DNA of 7,619 bases from contig JAHHUB010000084.1 of NCBI GenBank assembly GCA_020024175.1, forward strand, positions 1 to 7,619, given 5' to 3'. The DNA is from Oscillospiraceae bacterium (GTDB taxonomy: Bacteria > Bacillota > Clostridia > Oscillospirales > Ruminococcaceae). The notes under the pieces were generated by a model, which was given only the letters and a program-made list of their open reading frames with translations, was not told the origin of the DNA and searched no databases. Each line of letters opens with the position of its first letter. Positions within the stretch are counted from its first letter, which is position 1. This document shows positions 1-6,219 of this stretch, piece by piece. Both the position numbers and the translations under genes were made by a program.

Positions 1-1
1 G

Positions 2-1432
2 TCAATTATTTTAGCAGTTTTTTTTAGTGTGAACATTGGGAAAAACAGCCAGAAATTTTATGGTATGGGTTTTAAAAGTGCGATTTTCACTAAAGGTGAT
101 GCTGAAAAAAGTGATTATATTTTTGTAGTAATTCAAAACAAAAACGAGAGAAATAATGAGGTAAAATCACTTCTGAATCTTCTAAGGCAAAATAATCTAT
201 ACCACTATCATTTTAAACTGGGTGAGGAAGATGAAGATAATAATGTAAATGAATGTTTGGAATATATTCCTGATAAACTTATACTAATTTCTCATTTTGA
301 AGGATTTGAAACTGATAATCCAAATGTGATGGGAAGGATAATTTTATCACCTGTATCAGTAGAACCTTCAGAAATTCCCACGTTGCTTATATCCACCACT
401 GTGGATAGAGATTCACCTCCGAAAACTATCACCTCAATTTATAACAGCTTGACAAACAGCAAAATAAATGAAACAGGCTTTGGCTTTGCTGCCGAAAAAA
501 ATAATGTATCTTTGAAAATAGTGCCTTCCACTGTGGACAAAAATACATTACTGACCGGTGAATATTTAAATAATATTACTGGTTGGATTAATAAAAACTT
601 TAATACTAAGCTTAAATACAAAGATTATGGTTTGATAAAAGGATACTTGTTGATAGCTATGGCAATCAGCAGTTTTGTTTTACTTATAACAGAGGATTTG
701 AAATTTAAAATTCCGGAAAACGACTATATACCCCATATTGTCAATGTTAAAGTGGAAAATTCATTTAAATTCGGATTAGTCAGATTTTTTTCCTGGTTGG
801 GAAGTTTTGTATTATTTCTGTTACTGGTTTTGATAATCGGTCTTATCCCCAATATAAAATTAACAGTCAGACTGGTTTATATGGTTTATATTTTTACTTT
901 TGGTATTATCACTTGGGTTTTATACAATCAAGGCATAATGCCTGGATTGGATGGAAAAATAAATTACAGGGATACTATGTCATCAGGAAAAATGTCAGAA
1001 ACAAAATCTTTGATATTTATGATGCCCATAATATTTACTGTGATTACTGCGGTTATACTGGGATTTGCAGAATTTGATTTTAGCATAAAGAGAATTATCA
1101 GTTTTGTTTTAGGTACAATATTCATGTTTGCTGGATTTTATGTGTACCAAATAGACAGATATGTTTTAAGACAAATGCATTCAGAAACAGTAAGTCAGAT
1201 TTTTCATGGAATAAGTTTTTTTGCTCCCATGATTTTGGCGTCATTGGTATGTATACCTTTTGCTTATCCAACTTGGCTATATGTGAGTTTAATTGTAACA
1301 GCATTTATAGGTATCATAGTTGCAGCAGGGGAAAGTATGTATAAATTAAACAGAGATATGGTATTTACTTCAATAATACAGGCATTGTTTTCCGGCTTTT
1401 TTGTAAATTTTATCGATTTAGGCGGATTATAA
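2..1432 (+). CDS. Multi-pass membrane protein with degenerate alpha/beta-hydrolase-like outer domain (5' partial)
   Basis: The reading frame is open to the left edge. The nine codons before the GTG at 29 encode a hydrophobic stretch (SIILAVFFS), so that GTG is probably an internal valine and the true start, with an N-terminal membrane anchor, lies outside the window. Counting from that GTG, residues 28-191 alternate predicted strands and helices. They resemble an alpha/beta-hydrolase: strand DYIFVVI, strand LILISHFEG at the nucleophile-elbow position, and strand PTLLISTTVDRDSPP at the acid position, ending in a helix GWINKNF. At the elbow the usual GxSxG serine appears replaced by phenylalanine, and no histidine is seen near VPSTVDKN, so the domain may be catalytically dead. 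About seven hydrophobic helices follow (near 203-221, 249-273, 278-298, 326-345, 353-373, 394-411, 413-434). The hydrolase assignment is inference from pattern; the membrane topology is well supported. Function unknown. The DUF3810 gene follows about 40 bp downstream, probably in the same operon. Confidence 0.75.
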   Translation, partial: SIILAVFFSVNIGKNSQKFYGMGFKSAIFTKGDAEKSDYIFVVIQNKNERNNEVKSLLNLLRQNNLYHYHFKLGEEDEDNNVNECLEYIPDKLILISHFEGFETDNPNVMGRIILSPVSVEPSEIPTLLISTTVDRDSPPKTITSIYNSLTNSKINETGFGFAAEKNNVSLKIVPSTVDKNTLLTGEYLNNITGWINKNFNTKLKYKDYGLIKGYLLIAMAISSFVLLITEDLKFKIPENDYIPHIVNVKVENSFKFGLVRFFSWLGSFVLFLLLVLIIGLIPNIKLTVRLVYMVYIFTFGIITWVLYNQGIMPGLDGKINYRDTMSSGKMSETKSLIFMMPIIFTVITAVILGFAEFDFSIKRIISFVLGTIFMFAGFYVYQIDRYVLRQMHSETVSQIFHGISFFAPMILASLVCIPFAYPTWLYVSLIVTAFIGIIVAAGESMYKLNRDMVFTSIIQALFSGFFVNFIDLGGL

Positions 1433-1462
1433 TATCATCTGACAATTAAATTTTTACTTGGC

Positions 1463-1467
1463 GGTGG
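1463..1467 (+). promoter_or_regulatory. Ribosome binding site of the DUF3810 gene
   Basis: GGTGG lies 5 bases before the ATG at 1473. It decides the start in favour of 1473 over the in-frame TTG at 1458 and GTG at 1464, the latter lying inside this site. Confidence 0.55.
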
Positions 1468-1472
1468 ATAAC

Positions 1473-2594
1473 ATGGAAAAAATAGAAATTAAAAAAAATA
1501 AATTTGAGAAACTTCCTGCTTGTTATATGAATATATTACTTATTCCTTTGGGAATAGTAATTATTATGTTTTTCAGGATGTTTCCGAGGGCAGCGGAATT
1601 TTATGGGTCAAAAATCTATCCATCCCTTATGAATATAATTTTGACTCTTACAAATTATATTCCTTTTTCATTGGTGGAAGTGCTTATAATTTTTGCACCT
1701 CCGCTGCTTCTCATATATTTTATAAACAGAGTGATGTATGAGGAAAAAGAAAAACGCAAAGCTTTGACTGTTAAATTTGTTGGCTGGATTTTGTCATGGA
1801 TTTCCGCAATATTTTTTGCATTAATGCTTTTGGAAGGAATAAATTACAACAGAATGTCTTTTGCAGAATATGCGGGTCTTAATTTGGAAAATTCAACTAA
1901 ATATGAACTTGCTGTACTTTGCAGAGAATTGGCAGAAGATGCAAATTCTCTGAGATACAGAATAGAAGAAGATGATATGGGTGTTACAAAACTTTTCAGT
2001 GATGATATTTATGATATAGCTGAAGAAAGTTACAAAGCTTTTGATAAACTGTCGGAAAAATATCCTGTTTTAAAGGGAAATAAAATAAACCCCAAACCAC
2101 TTATCTGTTCAAAGTTTATGTCATTTATGGAGATAACAGGAATTTTTTCACCACTAACTATGGAAGCTAATATAAATGCTGATGTGTCTGCTTATTCTCT
2201 GCCTGCCACCATGTGCCATGAGATGAGCCATATCAGAGGCATTATGAAGGAAGATGAGGCTAATTTTATAGCTTATCTTGCCTGTATGGAATCCGATAAC
2301 AGTACAATAAAATACAGCGGTTTAATGCTGGCTTTGGTTCATTCCATGAATAAACTTTATGCCGATGACTATGATATGTTTTTGGAAGTTTACAATGAGT
2401 ATTCTGAGGGTATTAAGGCTGATTTTGATTCCTATTTAAGTTATTGGAAAAAGTTTGAAGGTCCTATTGCCGATGTTTCCAAAAAAGTTAATGATACATA
2501 TCTAAAAATTAATAATCAAAATGATGGTGAAAAAAGCTACGGAAAAATGGTGGATTTACTTTTGGCTGAACGGAGAATGAAACATTCTCAGTAG
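1473..2594 (+). CDS. DUF3810-family membrane protein, putative zinc metalloprotease
   Basis: This 373-residue protein has three hydrophobic segments near residues 21-37, 52-82 (possibly a hairpin) and 100-120, then a soluble domain. The soluble part carries the zinc-protease signature HEMSH at 249-253, followed by EDEANF with Glu262 as the likely third metal ligand. This is the gluzincin layout. The stretch IFSPLTMEANINADVSAYSLP just before it matches my memory of the DUF3810 family, whose substrate is unknown. The catalytic residues are all present, so activity is plausible but unproven. ATG at 1473 is chosen because GGTGG (1463-1467) lies 5 bases upstream; an in-frame TTG at 1458 has no ribosome site. 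The gene follows the hydrolase-like membrane protein gene closely and its last 7 bases overlap the end of spoVG on the other strand. Confidence 0.85.
   Translation: MEKIEIKKNKFEKLPACYMNILLIPLGIVIIMFFRMFPRAAEFYGSKIYPSLMNIILTLTNYIPFSLVEVLIIFAPPLLLIYFINRVMYEEKEKRKALTVKFVGWILSWISAIFFALMLLEGINYNRMSFAEYAGLNLENSTKYELAVLCRELAEDANSLRYRIEEDDMGVTKLFSDDIYDIAEESYKAFDKLSEKYPVLKGNKINPKPLICSKFMSFMEITGIFSPLTMEANINADVSAYSLPATMCHEMSHIRGIMKEDEANFIAYLACMESDNSTIKYSGLMLALVHSMNKLYADDYDMFLEVYNEYSEGIKADFDSYLSYWKKFEGPIADVSKKVNDTYLKINNQNDGEKSYGKMVDLLLAERRMKHSQ
2573..2589. other. Perfect inverted repeat at the convergent gene ends
   Basis: GAGAATG (2573-2579) and CATTCTC (2583-2589) are perfect reverse complements separated by AAA. 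The repeat lies in the last codons of the DUF3810 gene and reaches into the stop codon of spoVG (2588-2590). A hairpin could form in both transcripts. No run of T follows directly on either strand, so it is not a standard intrinsic terminator, but with no spacer between the two genes it is the best candidate for a shared 3'-end structure. Confidence 0.4.
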
Positions 2595-2848
2595 TCTCCC
2601 AAAACCTCATTGTATTTTTGAAGAATGGCTTTTTCCAGTTTGTTTCTGCTTTCGGCTGTTATTGGATGGCAAATATCTCTATATTTGCTGTTTTCATCTT
2701 TACGGCTGGGCATAGCTACAAAAAGTCTGTCCCCTTCTATGATTTTAATATCATGTACAGCAAAATCTCCGTCTATTGTAACGGATACCACAGCTTTTAA
2801 TTTTTGATTGTCATATGTTTTTCTTATTCTAATATCTGTAATATTCAA
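2588..2848 (-). CDS. spoVG: SpoVG family RNA-binding regulator
   Basis: The 86-residue product matches SpoVG along its whole length: NITDIRIRK at the N-terminus, VHDIKIIEGDRLFVAMPSRK at 31-50, and YRDICHPI followed by TAESR at 56-68. SpoVG proteins are small nucleic-acid-binding regulators that affect septation, sporulation and virulence genes in Firmicutes and bind RNA in Listeria and related bacteria. The start is TTG at 2848: an in-frame TAA sits immediately upstream, the next methionine is residue 45, and GGAGGA (2855-2860, read on the minus strand) is well spaced. The length is normal for the family, though shorter at the C-terminus than the Bacillus subtilis protein. In many Firmicutes spoVG lies next to glmU or purR; here it is convergent with a DUF3810 gene and divergent from an ABC operon. 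It appears intact. Confidence 0.96.
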   Translation of the reverse strand: MNITDIRIRKTYDNQKLKAVVSVTIDGDFAVHDIKIIEGDRLFVAMPSRKDENSKYRDICHPITAESRNKLEKAILQKYNEVLGDY

Positions 2849-2854
2849 TTAATT

Positions 2855-2860
2855 TCCTCC
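2855..2860 (-). promoter_or_regulatory. Ribosome binding site of spoVG
   Basis: GGAGGA on the minus strand ends 6 bases before the TTG start at 2848. A stop codon directly before that TTG rules out an earlier start, so this site confirms non-ATG initiation. Confidence 0.85.
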
Positions 2861-2926
2861 TTTTTGGATAAGTTATTAATATTATTGAAAAAAATATGAA
2901 ATATATTCATTAATTCGCAATATTAT

Positions 2927-2949
2927 TATGATATATATGCACTCATATA
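2927..2949 (+). promoter_or_regulatory. Possible -10 box and overlapping dyad upstream of the ABC operon
   Basis: TATGAT at 2927-2932 fits a sigma-A -10 box in five of six positions; the -35 region 17 bases upstream (TATTCA, 2904-2909) is poor. A perfect 6-bp inverted repeat, TATATG-CACT-CATATA (2934-2949), covers the expected transcription start and could be an operator. In DNA this AT-rich both motifs may arise by chance. The intergenic region (2849-2983) must also hold the spoVG promoter, for which no convincing sigma-A or sigma-H pair was found. Confidence 0.3.
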
Positions 2950-2970
2950 GGGAATATAAAATTATCCGAA

Positions 2971-2975
2971 AGGAG
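2971..2975 (+). promoter_or_regulatory. Ribosome binding site of the ABC ATPase gene
   Basis: AGGAG, within AAAGGAGAAA, lies 8 bases before the TTG at 2984. No ATG exists nearby in this frame; the first internal methionine is residue 113, beyond the Walker A motif. The site therefore fixes the TTG start. Confidence 0.85.
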
Positions 2976-2983
2976 AAATTTTT

Positions 2984-3916
2984 TTGTCAGAAAATTCAGA
3001 AAATATAATTACGGTAAAAAATCTAAGAAAGGTTTATAAAATAGGCAAAGAAAGTGTTGTTGCCTTAAATAATATAAACCTGGAAATAAGAAAAGGTGAA
3101 GTCTGCTGTATTTTGGGTACATCAGGTTCAGGTAAGTCTACTTTGCTTAATCAGTTGGCAGGACTTGAAAAACCTACATCAGGGGCGGTGTATATCGGTA
3201 AAAGCAATATATCCAAATTCAGCGAAAATCGCTTGGCAGGCTTTAGACAGCGAAATATAGGTTTTATATTTCAGTCCTATAATCTGCTGACAGCTTTGAC
3301 AGCTGTAGAAAATGTCAGTATGCCTTTGATGTTTAAGGGTATGTCAAAGAAAAAACGCGAAAAATTAGCTGCATTTATGTTAAAACAAGTGGGACTTGGC
3401 AGCCGTCTTACCCATAAGCCAACTCAGATGTCAGGAGGTCAGCAGCAAAGAGTGGGTATAGCCAGAGCTTTTGTGGCTAAGCCGAAAATAGTTTTTGCCG
3501 ATGAGCCTACAGGAAACCTGGACACCAAAACCACTATTGAGGTTATGGAACTTATGGTGCGAATGTCCCGAGAAAACAACCAAACTTTTGTACTGGTAAC
3601 TCATGATAAGGAACTGGCAGATTATGCAGACAGAATAGTTACACTGATAGATGGAAATATCATCAGCGATGTGCCCAATGTTTCCAAAATAGACAGAGAA
3701 AAAGCTATGGAAAACAGGCTGGAAAGCCCTGAGCTTGAAGAAAACGAAGAAAATATAGAGAAAAACACCAAAAACAGCACCCGCATGGTTTACGAACTGG
3801 TGGAAAGCATAAGTGATGAATTAACAAATAAAAATAAAGCCGAAATAAACGGAGAAAGTTTAAATTCCTCCGATTTGCAAAATGAGAATGAGGAAGAAAG
3901 AGGTAACAAGCAATGA
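2984..3916 (+). CDS. ABC transporter ATP-binding protein, MacB/LolD type, with acidic C-terminal extension
   Basis: This cytoplasmic ATPase has every motif expected of an active ABC subunit: Walker A GTSGSGKST (45-53), Q-loop Gln97 in FQSYNLL, signature MSGGQQQR (149-156, with Met for the usual Leu), Walker B IVFADEP (169-175, catalytic Glu174), the D-loop GNLD (177-180) and H-loop His207. The sequence style (DEPTGNLD, LVTHD) is that of the MacB/LolD/FtsE class, which pairs with FtsX-fold permeases rather than importers. Such a permease is encoded two genes downstream. The ATPase core ends near residue 235, but the protein runs on for about 75 residues rich in Glu, Asn, Lys and Ser with no recognised domain; typical relatives are about 220-240 residues. 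It starts with TTG. Its TGA overlaps the next ATG by 4 bp (ATGA), so translation is probably coupled. The substrate is unknown. Confidence 0.95.
   Translation: MSENSENIITVKNLRKVYKIGKESVVALNNINLEIRKGEVCCILGTSGSGKSTLLNQLAGLEKPTSGAVYIGKSNISKFSENRLAGFRQRNIGFIFQSYNLLTALTAVENVSMPLMFKGMSKKKREKLAAFMLKQVGLGSRLTHKPTQMSGGQQQRVGIARAFVAKPKIVFADEPTGNLDTKTTIEVMELMVRMSRENNQTFVLVTHDKELADYADRIVTLIDGNIISDVPNVSKIDREKAMENRLESPELEENEENIEKNTKNSTRMVYELVESISDELTNKNKAEINGESLNSSDLQNENEEERGNKQ
3899..3904 (+). promoter_or_regulatory. Ribosome binding site of the repeat-protein gene
   Basis: AGAGGT lies 8 bases before the ATG at 3913, inside the last codons of the ATPase gene. With the ATGA overlap it suggests coupled translation. 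Confidence 0.55.
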
Positions 3917-6219
3917 ACAGAACAAAACTAGATAAGATAAAAAAAGTATTATGCCTTCTGCTGGCGGTTTTGATGGTGGCAGGAGTGCTGGCAAGCTCAC
4001 TGCTGATACCGTCTTATGCGGCGGAAAAAACAAATTACAAAACTTCCGAAAACTTAGAAGAACGTATACTGATTTTATCGAATAGTATATATGTAAAAGA
4101 CAGTTCAGGAAATTATATTGATGTGGGCGAAAATTCTATTGAAAAAGATAAAAAATATAAAGTAGAAATATTAATGGAAATAGCTCCTAGTGATGGAATA
4201 GCAGAAGATACCATTCATGTACATAATAAAAGCGGTGCTTTTGATTTTGGCAGTCCTACTATAAATTCTAAAGGAAACGGAAATTCGCAGTTAGGCGGAA
4301 ATCAATACCAATTAGTTTTTGAAAATGTTAATTACAGTGGATTTGGAAACTCACAAGATTTTATTATCACATATAAAAGAGCTGGTAAAAGCGTTTTCCA
4401 TAATGAAACAGTAACTTTTGACAACTATAAATTTTCCGGCTCAGGTTCAGGCGGCTCAGGTGATTCTGGAAACTCCAGCACACCTGGAGAAAATGAAAAA
4501 CCCAAAGATGCTATAGTTACATACAGAGAAATCAGAGATAGATATGGCAGAGATGTAAAAACTGTCAATTACGGTGGCAGATATAATGTTACAATTCATG
4601 TAGAAGTAGTAGGAAAAAATAATATAGAAAATATGCCATCTGCAGCTATAAGCGGAGGATCATTTAAAGTTACTGATGAGCCTGATTCTAGGGTATTGGT
4701 AGATTATTCCAATTCGTCATTAAGTAACTCAACAGGCTATATTGTAGAACTGAGAAATGTTATGTACACAGGTAAAGGAAACTCAACCAGTGTGAAAATG
4801 TGGTATGAATCAGGCAGCACATTGGGGATTCACGAATTTACAGTTACTTTTGATGAGTACAGATTTAACGAATATAAAGCACCCAGCGGCGGCGATACCG
4901 AAGAAAAAGACCCTGCTCCTCTTACCCCAGGAATTTATGTAAAGACATATAATGTAATGGGTCTTAACGGAAAACAAGCCGAAGGCGGGGATAAAGTTAC
5001 ATTGGAAGTGGTTTTTGAAAACAGCTCCAATGAATTTGACTTGGAAAATATCATAATGACTTTGGATACAGGTACAGATTTTTATTTGGAAAATGCGTCC
5101 AATCTTTTCAGAAAAGATATAGTAAGACAGGGCGGTACTTTTAAATATAAAGTTGATTTAAAAGTAAAAAATAACATTCAGCCTCAGGCACATACTGTAA
5201 AATTTGATTTTAAATATCAGTATATGTCAAATAACGGAACCAGAGTGGAAGGCACTTCCACCGAAACAGTGGCAATCCCCTTAAAAGAAGGAGAAGGCGG
5301 AGGGGATGACGGCAAAAACCCATTGGTTCCTCATGTAATAATTTCTCAGTATGATTACGGAAATAAATCAGTTACAGCAGGTGATACAGTAACACTTTCC
5401 GTAAGCTGTTTAAACACCAGCAATCAGTATGATATTGAAAATATTGTTATGAAAATTACTCCATCAGATGCACTTTCCATAGCAAGTTCTTCAAACTCAT
5501 TCTACATTGAAAAATTGGCTAAAAACAGTGCATTTACTAAATCTTTTGATATTCAGGTAAAAGCTGACGCACTGTCTAAATCCCATGATGTGGCTATATC
5601 TTTCGATTTTCAGTATATAGCAAACGGAACCCGTATGACAGGAAAATCCGAAGAAACAATTGCTATTCCCGTAGTTCAAATTGACCGTTTTTCAATTCAA
5701 AAAACGGAAATACCTTCCCAATTATGGCAGGGTGATGAAATTCCGGTTTCCATCAACCTAATTAACAAAGGTAAAAGCGTAGTAAGCAATGTAACCATTG
5801 AATTTGTAACTGATGATGAATCTATAAAAGAATCTCAGTATATCGGCAATGTGGAATCAGGTAAAGAAGCATCAGGTGATTTTTTTGTAACAGCTAAACA
5901 AGCAGGACAAATGAACGGAAAATTTATAGTAAGTTATGAAGATTCCAACATGAATATAAAAACTTTGGAAAGAGATTTCAGCATTGAAATTCATGGAATG
6001 GAAATTGATAATAGTAATGTTGAACCGGAAATAAATCCTGATGAAATAAATCGTCAAAATGAGCTGATGGCTATGGCAGAGAAAGAAAGAAAAAATAAAG
6101 AACTTGTCAGAAATATTATACTTATAACCTGTGGTTTGGTTATGGCAGGTATTTCGGGATATATTACAGTGTCCAAGATAAAGATGCAAAGGAGCGAAGA
6201 GTCAGATGAAGATCTCTGA
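3913..6219 (+). CDS. Secreted Ig-like repeat protein with C-terminal membrane anchor, ABC-associated (CARDB/COG1361-like)
   Basis: The 768-residue protein begins with a signal peptide: basic start, hydrophobic core about 11-32, likely cut after SYA (residue 36). Outside the membrane lie two related beta-rich modules (about 52-174 and 200-320) joined by a Gly/Ser linker (176-186), then two modules of a second type (about 338-458 and 471-588), then a fifth beta-rich module (about 589-695) with the look of CARDB/COG1361 domains (KTEIPSQLWQGDEIPVSINL, INKGKSVVSNV). A charged helix (about 710-732) leads to a membrane segment (733-753) and a short acidic cytoplasmic tail. The layout predicts a type I membrane protein. 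Lying between the ATPase and permease genes, with overlaps on both sides, it is probably a dedicated partner of the transporter. It lacks the coiled-coil hairpin and lipoyl features of MacA/HlyD adaptors. Domain family names are from memory and pattern; the role is inferred. Confidence 0.88.
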   Translation: MNRTKLDKIKKVLCLLLAVLMVAGVLASSLLIPSYAAEKTNYKTSENLEERILILSNSIYVKDSSGNYIDVGENSIEKDKKYKVEILMEIAPSDGIAEDTIHVHNKSGAFDFGSPTINSKGNGNSQLGGNQYQLVFENVNYSGFGNSQDFIITYKRAGKSVFHNETVTFDNYKFSGSGSGGSGDSGNSSTPGENEKPKDAIVTYREIRDRYGRDVKTVNYGGRYNVTIHVEVVGKNNIENMPSAAISGGSFKVTDEPDSRVLVDYSNSSLSNSTGYIVELRNVMYTGKGNSTSVKMWYESGSTLGIHEFTVTFDEYRFNEYKAPSGGDTEEKDPAPLTPGIYVKTYNVMGLNGKQAEGGDKVTLEVVFENSSNEFDLENIIMTLDTGTDFYLENASNLFRKDIVRQGGTFKYKVDLKVKNNIQPQAHTVKFDFKYQYMSNNGTRVEGTSTETVAIPLKEGEGGGDDGKNPLVPHVIISQYDYGNKSVTAGDTVTLSVSCLNTSNQYDIENIVMKITPSDALSIASSSNSFYIEKLAKNSAFTKSFDIQVKADALSKSHDVAISFDFQYIANGTRMTGKSEETIAIPVVQIDRFSIQKTEIPSQLWQGDEIPVSINLINKGKSVVSNVTIEFVTDDESIKESQYIGNVESGKEASGDFFVTAKQAGQMNGKFIVSYEDSNMNIKTLERDFSIEIHGMEIDNSNVEPEINPDEINRQNELMAMAEKERKNKELVRNIILITCGLVMAGISGYITVSKIKMQRSEESDEDL
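4066..4872 (+). repeat. Internal duplication A: two related modules in the repeat protein
   Basis: The module at 4066-4434 (residues 52-174) and that at 4510-4872 (200-320) share an ordered set of motifs: ENVNYSGFGNS versus RNVMYTGKGNS, a following YK/WYES strand, then ETVTFDNYKF versus FTVTFDEYRF at the end. The Gly/Ser linker (4438-4470) lies between them. The likeness is at protein level and divergent, so this is an old duplication. Confidence 0.75.
4924..5676 (+). repeat. Internal duplication B: two related modules in the repeat protein
   Basis: The modules at 4924-5286 (residues 338-458) and 5323-5676 (471-588) share motifs in the same order: FDLENIIMTL versus YDIENIVMKI, FDFKYQYMSNNGTR versus FDFQYIANGTR, and TETVAIPL versus EETIAIPV. 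They appear distinct from the A pair. Each pair thus has its own ancestor or has diverged beyond recognition by eye. Confidence 0.8.

Noticed and set aside
1489..1502. A8 tract near the start of the DUF3810 gene as a programmed slippage site
   Set aside because: Long A runs encoding Lys/Asn are frequent in this AT-rich genome, and the frame is intact with no useful product in the other frames.
1520..1741. 73-residue open frame in another frame of the DUF3810 gene
   Set aside because: It overlaps the membrane segments of a clear gene and has Ser/Tyr-rich shadow composition with no ribosome site.
2618..2807. Plus-strand open frames opposite spoVG
   Set aside because: spoVG on the minus strand matches its family end to end, so these frames are its shadows.
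2861..2960. Sigma-H promoter for spoVG
   Set aside because: GAAT-like -10 motifs occur on the minus strand (GCGAATT, ATGAATA near 2904-2920), but no AGGA-type -35 box lies at the required distance.
3913..4023. Lipoprotein signal in the repeat protein
   Set aside because: The cysteine at residue 14 is inside the hydrophobic core with no lipobox, and a standard cleavage site follows at residue 36.
5872..6189. 105-residue open frame on the minus strand inside the repeat-protein gene
   Set aside because: It lies opposite a well-supported gene, has a His/Phe/Ile-rich composition typical of reverse reading of AT-rich coding DNA, and shows no recognisable motif.
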